Assembly (NCBI GenBank): GCA_022824365.1
Contig: JAJEAA010000018.1
Span: 248,001 to 312,000, forward strand
Direction of reading: 5' to 3'
Length of the DNA: 64,000 nt
Source of the DNA: Anaerolineae bacterium
GTDB taxonomy: Bacteria > Chloroflexota > Anaerolineae > Aggregatilineales > Phototrophicaceae
The translations under genes were made by a program, and so were the position numbers. The notes below the pieces were generated by a model, which was not told where the DNA came from, searched no databases, and worked only from the letters and a program-made list of their open reading frames with translations. Of the stretch, positions 10,217-18,570 are shown in pieces. Each line of letters begins with the position of its first letter. Positions within the stretch are counted from its first letter, which is position 1.

Positions 10217-10222
10217 TATAAT
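10217..10222 (+). promoter_or_regulatory. possible -10 box of the lipoprotein gene (near-leaderless)
   Basis: A perfect TATAAT ends only ten bases before the ATG at 10232. No ribosome binding site lies between them, so the transcript would begin within a few bases of the start codon. No convincing -35 box is visible, because that position is occupied by the ssrA terminator. Confidence 0.4.
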
Positions 10223-10231
10223 CATTCCACT

Positions 10232-11017
10232 ATGATCCTCAAACCCTATCTCATTGTCGCCGTCGCCCTGGCCATTCTCTCCGTTTCTTCGCTCGCCGGC
10301 TGCGCTTCCGGCGCGCCAGAAATGACCGCCACCGCATACAGCCAAGCCCGCTCCGAGATCGATAGCCTGCGCGCGACCGCTACCGTTGTCCGCGCTCGCA
10401 TGAAAACCACCCTCGAATACGCGGGCACGCGCGTCGGACAAGCGGAAGAAGCCGGCGGTTTGCTGCAGCACAGCCTGAGCGGCCTCGGCACCGACACGAA
10501 CTATGTCGAGACCAGCGTAAGCTTGATCAAGAGCGGCCCGACCTTGATTCCGCCGCCGACGCCAATCGACGAGTCCCCGCCGGCCGCCGGCGCCATCACG
10601 CCAATTTCCCGCCCCACCGATATACCGGTCTCAGCCGCCACGGCGACGAATCCGCAGCCCGCGCCAGACGATAACCGCCCCCGCCTCGAAAACATCGTGA
10701 TGGCATCGGGCGTCAACAACTTCGATTGCGCGATCGATAACAATCCCCGCTTCACCCCGCAGTCTGAGGCCATTTACATCGTTGCCGAAGCCCATAACAT
10801 AGCCGCCGGCGCCAGCATTTCTTCGCGCTGGTATCGCCGCGGGACAGAAGTCGCCTACTTCAGCTTTGAAGCCGAGAACGACATCAACGGCAATTGCATC
10901 TGGTTCTTCATCGACCAGACCGATACGACCTTCTTCCCCGGCTCCTGGAGCGTCGAGATACGCGTCGATGATGCCCCCATGTCCACGCCCATAGCCTTCC
11001 AGATCGCGGAAAACTAA
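10232..11017 (+). CDS. predicted lipoprotein, function unknown
   Basis: A 261-residue protein with a clear lipoprotein signal peptide: a hydrophobic segment (residues 6-22) followed by the lipobox LAGC, with Cys24 as the lipidated residue. A helical stretch with coiled-coil tendency follows (about residues 30-85), then a Pro/Thr/Ala-rich linker (about 100-145). The C-terminal domain (about 150-261) looks beta-rich and contains two Cys that could form a disulfide (FDCAIDN and GNCIWFF). The C-terminal part recalls Ig-like domains that sense or bind at the surface, but I do not recognise the family. It is probably exposed outside the membrane. Confidence 0.75.
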   Translation: MILKPYLIVAVALAILSVSSLAGCASGAPEMTATAYSQARSEIDSLRATATVVRARMKTTLEYAGTRVGQAEEAGGLLQHSLSGLGTDTNYVETSVSLIKSGPTLIPPPTPIDESPPAAGAITPISRPTDIPVSAATATNPQPAPDDNRPRLENIVMASGVNNFDCAIDNNPRFTPQSEAIYIVAEAHNIAAGASISSRWYRRGTEVAYFSFEAENDINGNCIWFFIDQTDTTFFPGSWSVEIRVDDAPMSTPIAFQIAEN

Positions 11018-11074
11018 AGTCGCGCGAACTCGGCATTCTGCTGGCGACCGCGAAACAAGCGCGCCATTTTGAGA

Positions 11075-11103
11075 TTGGCAGCGCCTACAACTGCTGGCAT
11101 AAT
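11075..11103 (+). promoter_or_regulatory. sigma-70-type promoter for the STAS-like gene
   Basis: TTGGCA (11075-11080) and CATAAT (11098-11103) are spaced by 17 bases. The predicted start of transcription is about 40 bases upstream of the ATG at 11152. Confidence 0.6.
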
Positions 11104-11151
11104 ATTGCGTATATTCTTGAGTGCTCGCGAATGTTTAACAGGAAATGCGAG

Positions 11152-11544
11152 ATGGCAATCGTCACCCGCTGGGACAACAAGAAGAAAACAATCATCCTCC
11201 TCGAGTTCGAATCGGAATGGACTTGGGATGAACTCGAAGAAGCGGTGCGGAAAGCGGACAGCTTGATCGGCAGCGTGCAGCACTTCGTCGATCTCATCAT
11301 CGACCTCGAAGGCGCCGCCATCCCCCGCGATATATTAACCGGCGCAAAGAATCTTCTTGCCAGCGGCGAAGCGCGCCCGAACGAAGGCGCTCGCGTTGTC
11401 GTAGGCGCAAATGGCGCCCTGCGGACGATTTACCAGACCCTGCAGAAGACCCTCAATAACGACGCGGAAGGCCGCGAAGTTCTGTTCGCGCCTAACCTTT
11501 CCGATGCCCGCGCCATCATCCGGGGCTTGGCGCTCGACCGCTAG
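11152..11544 (+). CDS. STAS/SpoIIAA-like small protein
   Basis: A 130-residue soluble protein starting MAIVTRWDNKKKTIILLEFE; an in-frame ATG at 11131 is less likely because AGGAAA precedes 11152. The alternation of strands and helices (IILLEFESEWTWDELEEAVRK, then VDLIIDLEGAAIP, then ARVVVGANGALRTIYQTL) fits a STAS/SpoIIAA-type fold. Such proteins often act as small partner-switching regulators. I assign this from the pattern only: no diagnostic phospho-Ser motif is visible, so a regulatory role is inference. Confidence 0.65.
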   Translation: MAIVTRWDNKKKTIILLEFESEWTWDELEEAVRKADSLIGSVQHFVDLIIDLEGAAIPRDILTGAKNLLASGEARPNEGARVVVGANGALRTIYQTLQKTLNNDAEGREVLFAPNLSDARAIIRGLALDR

Positions 11545-11652
11545 TCCGGCTTGCCCAACAGCATCCGGTCCAACTCGATTCTCATTCCTTGTCTCTTCCC
11601 TGCCTAAAGACCTAACCGAATTGGCAGGTCATTCTCCCTCGCCTTTCCGCTA

Positions 11653-11661
11653 TGTTATAGT
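11653..11661 (+). promoter_or_regulatory. extended -10 promoter for the ABC exporter gene
   Basis: TGT directly precedes TATAGT (11656-11661), an extended -10 element 19 bases upstream of the ATG at 11680. A strong AGGAGG ribosome binding site lies between them. No good -35 box is seen, as often with extended -10 promoters. Confidence 0.45.
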
Positions 11662-11679
11662 CCTGGCAGGAGGGTCCCT

Positions 11680-13620
11680 ATGATGATGAGAGGCGGCGGC
11701 TGGTTCCGCTACTGGCATGGAGCCGACGCAACGACAAAACCGAACGTCACCCGGCGCTTGCTGCTGCGCGTGCTCGCTTATGCCAAACCTTACCGCCTGC
11801 AGATCGCCGGCATGCTTGGCGCAATCCTCTTAACAACCGGCCTCGGCCTGCTGAGCCCGCTCATCTTCCGCGAAATCATAGACTCGGCTCTGCCGGAAAA
11901 AGATCTGGGCAAGCTTAACTTGCTGGTCCTGGGCTTGCTCGCGATCCCCCTCGTCAGTGGCGGCATCCGCATCATTCAGCGCAAGCTCAACGTCTCCATC
12001 GGCGAAGGCGTCATCTACGACCTCCGCGTCTCGCTTTACCATCACCTGCAAAAGATGTCCCTGCGCTTCTTCACCAACACCAAATCCGGCGAGCTCATGA
12101 GCCGCCTCAACAACGATGTGGTCGGCGCCCAAAACGCCATAAGCAATACCATCGTCTCGCTTATCACGAACATCATCACCGTCATCGCCACCCTGGCTGT
12201 GATGATCAGCATGAAGTGGGAGCTGACCATACTCGGCATTCTGGTGCTGCCCCTTTTCATATTCTTCGCCCGCCGCCTGGGCGCTCGACTGAAAGAGATC
12301 GCCCGCGAGCAGATGAGCTATAACGCGCAAATGAACGCCATGATGAACGAGACCCTCGATATCAGCGGCGCGCTTCTCGTCAAGCTCTTCGGCCGCATCG
12401 ACGCCGAAGTCGAGCATTTTGAAAAACGCGCCGCCGATGTCCGCGATTCAGGCATCTTGCGCGCCGTCCTGGGCACGCAATTCTTCGTGCTCATTGGGCT
12501 GGTCAGCGTCGCCGGCACCGCCCTTGTCTACTGGATTGGCGGCATTCTGGTCATCCAGGACCAATTCACCATCGGCGATATCGTCGCCTTCGTCACCTAC
12601 CTCACCCAGCTCTACACGCCGCTGCAAGCCTTGACCAACGCCCCGGTCGATTTTGCCCAGTCCATCGTCAGCTTTGAGCGCGTCTTCGAAATCATCGACC
12701 TGCCGCTTGAGATCGAAGAGAAATCCGATGCCCTTCATCTCAGCGATGTTCGAGGCCAGCTGGCTTTCGCTGATGTCAGCTTCCGCTACGAAATTGACCG
12801 GCGTCAACTGCTCACCGATGTCGAGCGCGTCGGCCGCATGCACAGCGTCGCCGCCACTCGTTCCGGCGATCCTCGACAGCGCGGCAACGGCAACGCCGCC
12901 GGCGCCCCTGTGCATCAAGCGCGCGAATTGGCGCTGGACAAGCTGTCCTTCGAAATAGCTCCCGGGCAGTTGGTCGCCTTGGTCGGTCCCAGCGGCGCCG
13001 GCAAAACCACGCTGACCTACCTCATCCCTCGCCTTTACGACCCCAGCGACGGGCGCATCACCCTGGACGGGCATGACCTGCGCGACCTGACCTTGAGCGC
13101 CATGGCCGAGAACATCGGCATGGTCACGCAAGAGACCTACCTCTTCCATGACACCATCCGCACCAACCTGCTCTACGCCAAGCCCGATGCGACGCAAGCC
13201 GAAATCGAAGCGGCCGCCAAAGTCGCCCATATCCACGACTTCATCGCCGGGCTCCGCGATGGTTACGACTCCATCGTCGGCGAACGCGGTTATCGCTTGA
13301 GCGGCGGCGAAAAACAACGTATGGCGATTGCTCGCGTCGTTTTGAAAGACCCGCGCATCCTCGTCCTGGATGAAGCCACCAGCCACCTCGACAGTCAATC
13401 CGAGGCTCTGATTCAAGACGCCCTCAGCCATATCATGCGCGGCCGCACCAGCATCGTGATCGCCCATCGGCTAAGCACGATCCTCGCCGCCGACCTGATT
13501 CTCGTGCTCGATCGCGGCGCCATCGTCGAACGCGGCGCCCATGCGCAGTTGCTGCAAGAGGGCGGCTTGTACGCCAATCTCTACGAAACACAATTCAGCC
13601 AGCAGCGCCAACCGGCTTGA
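11680..13620 (+). CDS. ABC exporter, fused permease and ATPase
   Basis: This 646-residue half-transporter has an N-terminal six-helix type-I exporter domain (about residues 35-340), with the coupling-helix region KMSLRFFTNTKSGELMSRL, then a nucleotide-binding domain. The ATPase motifs are Walker A GPSGAGKTT, Q-loop VTQETYL, signature LSGGEKQRMAIARV, Walker B ILVLDEATSHLD and H-loop IAHRLST. It probably works as a homodimer exporting lipid, peptide or drug; the substrate is not evident. Between the first strand of the ATPase domain (VSFRYE) and the Walker A strand there is an extra segment of about 45 mostly polar residues rich in Arg, Gly and Ala (12793-12929). The next gene begins 15 bases after the stop. 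Confidence 0.92.
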   Translation: MMMRGGGWFRYWHGADATTKPNVTRRLLLRVLAYAKPYRLQIAGMLGAILLTTGLGLLSPLIFREIIDSALPEKDLGKLNLLVLGLLAIPLVSGGIRIIQRKLNVSIGEGVIYDLRVSLYHHLQKMSLRFFTNTKSGELMSRLNNDVVGAQNAISNTIVSLITNIITVIATLAVMISMKWELTILGILVLPLFIFFARRLGARLKEIAREQMSYNAQMNAMMNETLDISGALLVKLFGRIDAEVEHFEKRAADVRDSGILRAVLGTQFFVLIGLVSVAGTALVYWIGGILVIQDQFTIGDIVAFVTYLTQLYTPLQALTNAPVDFAQSIVSFERVFEIIDLPLEIEEKSDALHLSDVRGQLAFADVSFRYEIDRRQLLTDVERVGRMHSVAATRSGDPRQRGNGNAAGAPVHQARELALDKLSFEIAPGQLVALVGPSGAGKTTLTYLIPRLYDPSDGRITLDGHDLRDLTLSAMAENIGMVTQETYLFHDTIRTNLLYAKPDATQAEIEAAAKVAHIHDFIAGLRDGYDSIVGERGYRLSGGEKQRMAIARVVLKDPRILVLDEATSHLDSQSEALIQDALSHIMRGRTSIVIAHRLSTILAADLILVLDRGAIVERGAHAQLLQEGGLYANLYETQFSQQRQPA

Positions 13621-13635
13621 TCCGGGATCAGGATC

Positions 13636-14406
13636 ATGCGCGCAACCATCACCCAACTGGACGCCAGCCGACTGGAATCCGAGTGGCGGCGGCTCATTGA
13701 CCACTTGTCCGAGAACAAGTCGCAATTCCTCCTTCTGCCGGAGATGTGCTTTGCGCCCTGGTTCTGCGCCGATCCCAAGCCGAACGAGGCTGTCTGGCAA
13801 GGCGCGGTCGCCGAGCACGAAAACTGGCTCGCCCGGCTGCCTGAACTCCCCGTTGACACAGTTGCTGGCACAGCCCCGCGAAACATCGGCTCCAAGCGCC
13901 ACAACATCGCTTACTTGTGGACGCGCCGCGGCGGACTGCGCTGGGCGCATGCCAAGACCTACCTGCCCAACGACGACGGCTATTGGGAAGCGAATTGGTA
14001 CGATCGCGCGCCGGTCGATTTCCAAGTGACTCAACACAAGCAACTGACGCTCGGCTTCATGATCTGCACCGAGATCTGGTTCTTGCAGCACGCTCGCGAA
14101 TATGCCAAGCGCGGCGCGCATCTGCTGCTCAATCCGCGCAGCACGCCCCGGCACACCAACGCCAAATGGCTGGCATGCGGGCAAACAGCCGCCGTCGTCT
14201 CCGGCGCGTTCTGCCTCTCTTCCAACCACGCCGGCGCCGTGCGCGGCCTGGACTTGGACGGCGCTGGCTGGCTCTGCGACCCCGATGGCGCCCTGCTCGC
14301 CACGACCAGCGATGAGACGCCTTTCGCCACCGTCGATATTGACCTGACCCTCGCCGACGCGGCCAAATCCACCTACCCCCGCTACGTGGACGACAGCCCG
14401 CTCTAA
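13636..14406 (+). CDS. carbon-nitrogen hydrolase (nitrilase superfamily)
   Basis: A 256-residue hydrolase with the complete nitrilase-superfamily catalytic set: Glu36 in LLLPEMCFAP, Lys107 in HAKTYLPND and Cys144 in FMICTEIW. These enzymes cleave amides or nitriles through a thioester on the Cys. The sequence between Glu and Lys is shorter than in biosynthetic members, and the AKTYLPND block recalls the omega-amidase/carbamoylputrescine branch. The exact substrate is unresolved. It follows the ABC exporter gene by 15 bases, so they are probably cotranscribed. Confidence 0.85.
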   Translation: MRATITQLDASRLESEWRRLIDHLSENKSQFLLLPEMCFAPWFCADPKPNEAVWQGAVAEHENWLARLPELPVDTVAGTAPRNIGSKRHNIAYLWTRRGGLRWAHAKTYLPNDDGYWEANWYDRAPVDFQVTQHKQLTLGFMICTEIWFLQHAREYAKRGAHLLLNPRSTPRHTNAKWLACGQTAAVVSGAFCLSSNHAGAVRGLDLDGAGWLCDPDGALLATTSDETPFATVDIDLTLADAAKSTYPRYVDDSPL

Positions 14407-14434
14407 GCGCCGTTTTCGGAATAGCCACAGTTTT

Positions 14435-14590
14435 GCCATCGAGTTCACAGAGTCAATTTGAGGGCGCAGAGTCTCCGGAACTTGCCGAGTCTCATCATCA
14501 TGCCGCCGCCCGAATATGGAACACGTCGCTCCCAACCACGTACTAACAGCGTTACTCTGTATACTCATTTCCCTCTGTGTCCTCGGTGGC
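14435..14590. repeat. intergenic inverted-repeat element, copy 2
   Basis: About 156 non-coding bases with inverted ends: GCCATCGAGTTCACAGAG on the left and CTCTGTGTCCTCGGTGGC on the right. Next to the left end is TCAATTTGAGGGCGCAG, the same inner block as in the copy at 6264-6426. It occupies most of the gap between the nitrilase-family gene and pth. Confidence 0.6.
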
Positions 14591-14630
14591 TAATTCTGTC
14601 TCAACTGCTCTGTGAAAGCGCCGCTCTCGC

Positions 14631-14660
14631 TGGACAATCTTCCCAGCCCTCTGCTACCAT
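14631..14660 (+). promoter_or_regulatory. putative promoter of pth
   Basis: TGGACA (14631-14636) and TACCAT (14655-14660) are separated by 18 bases, and TGC directly before TACCAT gives an extended -10. The predicted leader is about 25 bases. Confidence 0.45.
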
Positions 14661-14690
14661 ACGCTCCAGTCAACAGCAGCCGAGAATCAC

Positions 14691-15734
14691 ATGAGCTCCA
14701 AGCGCTTGATCGTCGGCCTGGGCAATCCTGGGCGGAAATACGAAAAGACCCGCCACAACATCGGCTTCCGCGTCATTGACGAACTGGCGGCGCGCTACAA
14801 GCTCGGCGCGGGCCGCAGCGAGAAACGCGCGCTTACCTGGAGCGGGCAAATCCAGGGCATTCCGATCAAACTCGCCAAGCCCATGACCTATATGAACCGC
14901 AGCGGCGAATCCCTGCGCCAGTTGATGGACTTCTACGACATCGCGCCGTCGAACTTGCTGGTCGTGCATGATGACCTGGACACGCCTTTTGGCATACTGC
15001 GCTTGCGCCAATCCGGCGGGCACGGCGGGCAGAACGGCCTGCGCAGCATCATCCAGCACCTCGGCGGCAAAGACTTCGCCCGCCTGCGTTTTGGCATCGG
15101 CCGGCCGCCCGGCAAGATGGATCCGGTCAATTACGTCCTCCAACCCTTCAAAGGCGACGATCTCATACGCGCCGATGAATTGGCGAGCCGCGCAGCCGAT
15201 GCTGTCGAGGTCTGGTTGAGCGCTGGCATCGAAGAAGCGATGACGCGCTTCAACGGCGATGCCAAGGCGTCGCAGCCCCCGCAGAAACCGCGCGATCTCG
15301 AAGCGCAACTCGCGGTCGCGGTCCGCGCGCAGGAATTGGCGCCCTCCGATCCCAAGCCGCTGATGAAACTCATCGCGCTGCAGAAGAAACTCGGACGCAT
15401 CGACGCCGCCGTCGCCAATCACCTTAAATTGGCGCGTCTGTACAAAAGCGCGGGCAAGCAGGAGCAAGCCATTGTCGAATTGGTGAAGGCGGTGTCCATC
15501 CGTCCCTCCCTGATCGCGGAACAGCGCGAAATCGCCGAATGGTATCTCGCGCGGGAAAATACGAAGCGCGCCGTGAACCGCTACCTCATCCTGGCGCAAC
15601 ACTTCCGCCAAACTGATAACCGGGCGGCGGCGCTGGAAGAAGTGGAGCGAGCGTTGGCGATCAATCCGCAGCATCCCAAAGCCCTGGATATGCGCCGATC
15701 CCTGCAGGAAGCGCTTGCGCCAGCCAAATCCTAA
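14691..15734 (+). CDS. pth: peptidyl-tRNA hydrolase with C-terminal TPR domain
   Basis: Residues 1 to about 185 are a complete Pth enzyme, which releases peptides from drop-off peptidyl-tRNA. The catalytic residues are in place: Asn12 (VGLGNPG), His22 (TRHNIGF), Asn69 (PMTYMNRSG) and Asp95 (VVHDDLD), matching E. coli Asn10, His20, Asn68 and Asp93. The GHGGQNGLRSI and RFGIGRP motifs are also present. Bacterial Pth usually ends near residue 190. Here about 155 further residues follow, with at least three degenerate TPR units (for example NHLKLARLYKSAGKQEQAI and AALEEVERALAINPQHPKAL). The frame is continuous, so this is a true fusion. The TPR part may recruit a partner, perhaps to ribosomes. Confidence 0.93.
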   Translation: MSSKRLIVGLGNPGRKYEKTRHNIGFRVIDELAARYKLGAGRSEKRALTWSGQIQGIPIKLAKPMTYMNRSGESLRQLMDFYDIAPSNLLVVHDDLDTPFGILRLRQSGGHGGQNGLRSIIQHLGGKDFARLRFGIGRPPGKMDPVNYVLQPFKGDDLIRADELASRAADAVEVWLSAGIEEAMTRFNGDAKASQPPQKPRDLEAQLAVAVRAQELAPSDPKPLMKLIALQKKLGRIDAAVANHLKLARLYKSAGKQEQAIVELVKAVSIRPSLIAEQREIAEWYLARENTKRAVNRYLILAQHFRQTDNRAAALEEVERALAINPQHPKALDMRRSLQEALAPAKS

Positions 15735-15767
15735 TCTACTGATCACAGAAGCAAGCAGGAGCGTCAC

Positions 15768-16976
15768 ATGCAAGTAATCGCGCCCGAAGCCGTCGGCATG
15801 TCGGCTGAACGCCTGAATCGCATCAGCAACCGGCTGGGGGAATACATCGACAAGGACCAGGTCGCCGGCTTTGTCACGCTTGCGGCTCGCGATTCCGAAG
15901 TCGTTCATTTCGAGGCTTGCGGCTACCGCGATGCCGAAGCGCGCCGCCCGATGGAGAAGGATGCGATCTTCCGCATCTATAGCATGACCAAGCCGATCAC
16001 ATCGATCGCTTTGATGATGCTGCACGAAGAAGGCAAGTTCCAGCTTGTCGATCCCGTCAGCCGCTACATTAGCGCCTTCGGCAATACCAAGGTGCTCAGC
16101 GGCTATGACTATATGGGGCAGAAGCTGGTCGCGCAAAACCCGCCTATGAATATCCATCATCTGCTGACGCATACCGCCGGCTTGAGCTACGGCTTCCACT
16201 ATGATTCGCCGATCGACGACATGTATCGCGATTCGATCTTCCGCAGCGAAACCGCCTCCCTGGAAGAGAAGATCATCGGCATGGCGGCGCTTCCCCTGCG
16301 CTTCCAGCCCGGCAGCGCCTGGAATTACAGCATCGCCACCGATGTCTGCGGTTACCTGGTGCAGTTGCTCGCTGACATGCCCTTTGAAGACTTCCTGGCC
16401 GAGCGCATCTTCAAGCCGCTTGGCATGACCGACACCGCTTTCCATGCGCCGGCGGACAAGCTTGACCGCTTCGCCAAACTTTACCAGCACAATATCCAGG
16501 ACGGCAGCTTCCGCGAATACAAGGGCGCGCCGCATATCCCCTGGCATGACTACAGCAAGCCGGCCAGCGCGCCTTCCGGGGGCGGCGGCCTGGTCTCCAC
16601 CATGTCCGATTATTGGCAGTTCGCCAAAATGCTCTTGAACGAGGGCGAGGCGGACGATATCCGCATTATCGGGCGCAAGACCCTGGAATTCATGACGCGC
16701 AATCATATCAAGCCCGAACTCCTCCCCCTCGCGATCGGCTTTGCCCAGATACCGGGCCGGGGCTTCGGTCTGGGCTTCGATGTCATTATCGACGCCGCCC
16801 AGACCCGCGTGCTCAACTCGGATGGCAGCTATGGCTGGAGCGGCGCCGCCGCCACCAACTTCTGGGTCGACCCGCAGGAGCAGCTTGTCGGCATCATCAT
16901 GACGCAGCTGATGGACAACATGCTGTTTTTCCAGCAGGACTTTCGCGCGCTCGTCTATCAGTCGCTGGTGGACTAG
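15768..16976 (+). CDS. beta-lactamase-fold serine hydrolase
   Basis: A 402-residue cytoplasmic-looking protein (no signal peptide) of the class C beta-lactamase/PBP-like family, which includes esterases such as EstB. The nucleophile motif is SMTK (Ser72, Lys75), the Tyr motif is in WNYSIATDVCGYL, and GWSGAAATNFWVD is in place of the KTG triad. HHLLTHTAGLSYGF is a family marker. True antibiotic hydrolysis is unlikely without export, and an esterase or peptidase role is more probable. AAGCAGGAG precedes the ATG. It converges on the next gene with a four-base overlap of the two 3' ends. Confidence 0.88.
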   Translation: MQVIAPEAVGMSAERLNRISNRLGEYIDKDQVAGFVTLAARDSEVVHFEACGYRDAEARRPMEKDAIFRIYSMTKPITSIALMMLHEEGKFQLVDPVSRYISAFGNTKVLSGYDYMGQKLVAQNPPMNIHHLLTHTAGLSYGFHYDSPIDDMYRDSIFRSETASLEEKIIGMAALPLRFQPGSAWNYSIATDVCGYLVQLLADMPFEDFLAERIFKPLGMTDTAFHAPADKLDRFAKLYQHNIQDGSFREYKGAPHIPWHDYSKPASAPSGGGGLVSTMSDYWQFAKMLLNEGEADDIRIIGRKTLEFMTRNHIKPELLPLAIGFAQIPGRGFGLGFDVIIDAAQTRVLNSDGSYGWSGAAATNFWVDPQEQLVGIIMTQLMDNMLFFQQDFRALVYQSLVD

Positions 16977-18118
16977 GGACCGGCGAGCGCCGGAATGAGA
17001 TAGTCCCACAAGAATTGATAAGACTCGGCTTCCGTCGAATAGTCGCGCGGGTTCCCGCCGAAGCCGTGCGTCGTGACCATAACGAACTCAAGCGCTGGAA
17101 TGACGTGCAAGATCTGCCCGCCGGCGCCGAGCGCGGAATACATGTCGTATGTCCCGATGCGGTTGAGCCACCAGTAGTAGCCGTAGCCGGCGTAGTTGTT
17201 GCCGATGTCCACCTGCGGCGTCGTCGAGGCGACCACCCACCAGCCGGGAATCAACTGTTCGCCTTGCCAGTTGCCCTCGTCAAGGAAGAGCTGCCCAAAG
17301 CGCGCCACTTCGCGCGCCGTCATGCTCACGCTGTGCCCGCCGGTGAAATAGCCTTTGGGATCGACGCCCCAGAATTCCGCCTCGATGCCCAGCGGCTCTA
17401 AGAGATAGCGATGCGCGAATTCGCAGGTACTCATACTGGTCGCTTCGGTCAGCGCCGCCGACAGAACATGCGACGCGCCGGTGCTGTAATGAAACAGGGC
17501 GCCAGGCTCGCTGCTCACCGGCAAGCTGAGAATATCCGCCACCCAGTCCGAGCTGCGGTTGAGCAGGCGCTGACTTTCGTTCTCCCGCCAAGCCAAGCCA
17601 TGCGTCATCGTCAGCAGGTGCCGCAAGCGCAGGTCCTGCAGGCGCGGATCCTCGGCAGCCGCGAAATAGGCGGGCAAGTAATCGGCAACATGATCGTCCA
17701 CCGCCAGCATGAAGCCTTCGTTCAGGGCGATGCCGACGAGCGCGGAAAGAAAGCTCTTGGATACGCTGGCGACATTGTTGCTGTCGCTCCGGCTGCTGCC
17801 ATTGAAGTATTGCTCGTAGACGATAAAGCCGTTGCGCATCAGTATGAGCGACCGCCGCGTCGGCGATTCCGCCAACTGAGCCAAGCCCTCAGCCAGGATC
17901 GCCGAATCGAGGCCCTGCGCGTCCAACACCGAGATGCGCCAGAGGTCATCGTCCGTGAGATCGTCTTCGGCGGCGCCCCGCTGGTAAAAGCGCTGCTGGA
18001 TTCTACGGCGGCTCAGGTCGCAGGCGCCGATTTCGTCCGACTCCGATTGGGCAGCGGCGATGCCAAGGGATGTCATAAGCATCAGGCTGGCTAGCGCGGC
18101 GAAACGGCGCAAGTTCAT
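16973..18118 (-). CDS. secreted beta-lactamase-fold serine hydrolase
   Basis: A 381-residue protein with a signal peptide (MNLRRFAALASLMLMTSLGIAAAQS), so it is exported. The ATG at 18118 has TAGGAGG upstream and gives a clean signal peptide; the frame continues to 18181 without sense. The catalytic Ser-Lys pair is SVSK (about residues 118-121), followed by LRLRHLLTMTHGLAW, the Tyr in FHYSTGASHVLS, and GAGGQ near the C-terminus in place of KTG. It belongs to the same broad fold as its convergent neighbour but is not a close paralog. Substrate unknown; beta-lactamase, DD-peptidase or esterase roles are all possible. Confidence 0.86.
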   Translation of the reverse strand: MNLRRFAALASLMLMTSLGIAAAQSESDEIGACDLSRRRIQQRFYQRGAAEDDLTDDDLWRISVLDAQGLDSAILAEGLAQLAESPTRRSLILMRNGFIVYEQYFNGSSRSDSNNVASVSKSFLSALVGIALNEGFMLAVDDHVADYLPAYFAAAEDPRLQDLRLRHLLTMTHGLAWRENESQRLLNRSSDWVADILSLPVSSEPGALFHYSTGASHVLSAALTEATSMSTCEFAHRYLLEPLGIEAEFWGVDPKGYFTGGHSVSMTAREVARFGQLFLDEGNWQGEQLIPGWWVVASTTPQVDIGNNYAGYGYYWWLNRIGTYDMYSALGAGGQILHVIPALEFVMVTTHGFGGNPRDYSTEAESYQFLWDYLIPALAGP

Positions 18119-18129
18119 ATTCAAGCCTC

Positions 18130-18389
18130 CTATGCGCCTTCTCCCCTCAATGGATGGAGGAAGCAGTAATCTATAAAACAACTTAAAATCGATCTATATA
18201 GAACCAAGAAATTGTGATGAACTTGCAGATTTATGTCCAATAGCCAGCTATTATCCAGCCATTTCCCAGCCTTTTTCGTTACTTTGCCGTCTTTTTCCGC
18301 GACGGTTTTGGTCAGGCTGGCGTTGTCCCCAAGCGCTCGCAGCACGCGCTCGCCGCCGGTCATTTGTCGGCAAAACTTTTTTTGGCCAT
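18130..18389 (-). pseudogene. degenerate small ORF (MTGGER type), possibly frameshifted
   Basis: An ATG at 18389 with AGGTGA just upstream opens a frame MAKKSFADK that stops after nine codons. An A7 run (18377-18383 on this strand) sits inside it. One extra base there would join it to the frame beginning MTGGERVLRALGDNASLT, which stays open to 18130. The first 17 bases of the MTGGER segment nearly match the start of the membrane-protein gene at 28586. The 3' half is AT-rich and may instead be the promoter region of the serine hydrolase gene. It could be a decayed gene, a slippage-expressed small protein or chance. Confidence 0.3.
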
Positions 18390-18448
18390 CTGGTCACCTG
18401 CGGCGCTGTCGCGCAGAAGCAAAAGCCAGTAAGTCGCGCGAAAAAGCG

Positions 18449-18534
18449 AGCCTTGCAAGGGCGGCCGATCTGATCGTCCGCTGCCGCTGCGACTTGTGCT
18501 TTCGGACGGCATAGTATGTCGCCCCTACAAGGCT
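18449..18534. repeat. nested inverted repeat
   Basis: Outer arms AGCCTTGCAAGGGCG (18449-18463) and CGCCCCTACAAGGCT (18520-18534) are inverted copies with two mismatches. Inside them CGTCCG (18475-18480) and CGGACG (18503-18508) form a second inverted pair. No coding capacity is visible. It resembles a small palindromic intergenic element. Confidence 0.5.
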
Positions 18535-18570
18535 TGATTGGCAGTGTGCCATGCTGGCGAGCTTTTTCTA

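Noticed and set aside
12448-17009. Long minus-strand open frames opposite the ABC exporter, nitrilase-family gene, pth and the plus-strand serine hydrolase
   Set aside because: All overlap well-supported genes on the other strand and have no recognisable domain.
15768-18118. The two serine hydrolases as antibiotic beta-lactamases
   Set aside because: Both have the Ser-x-x-Lys fold but lack a KTG-type triad. One has no signal peptide and there is no resistance context, so only the fold is claimed.
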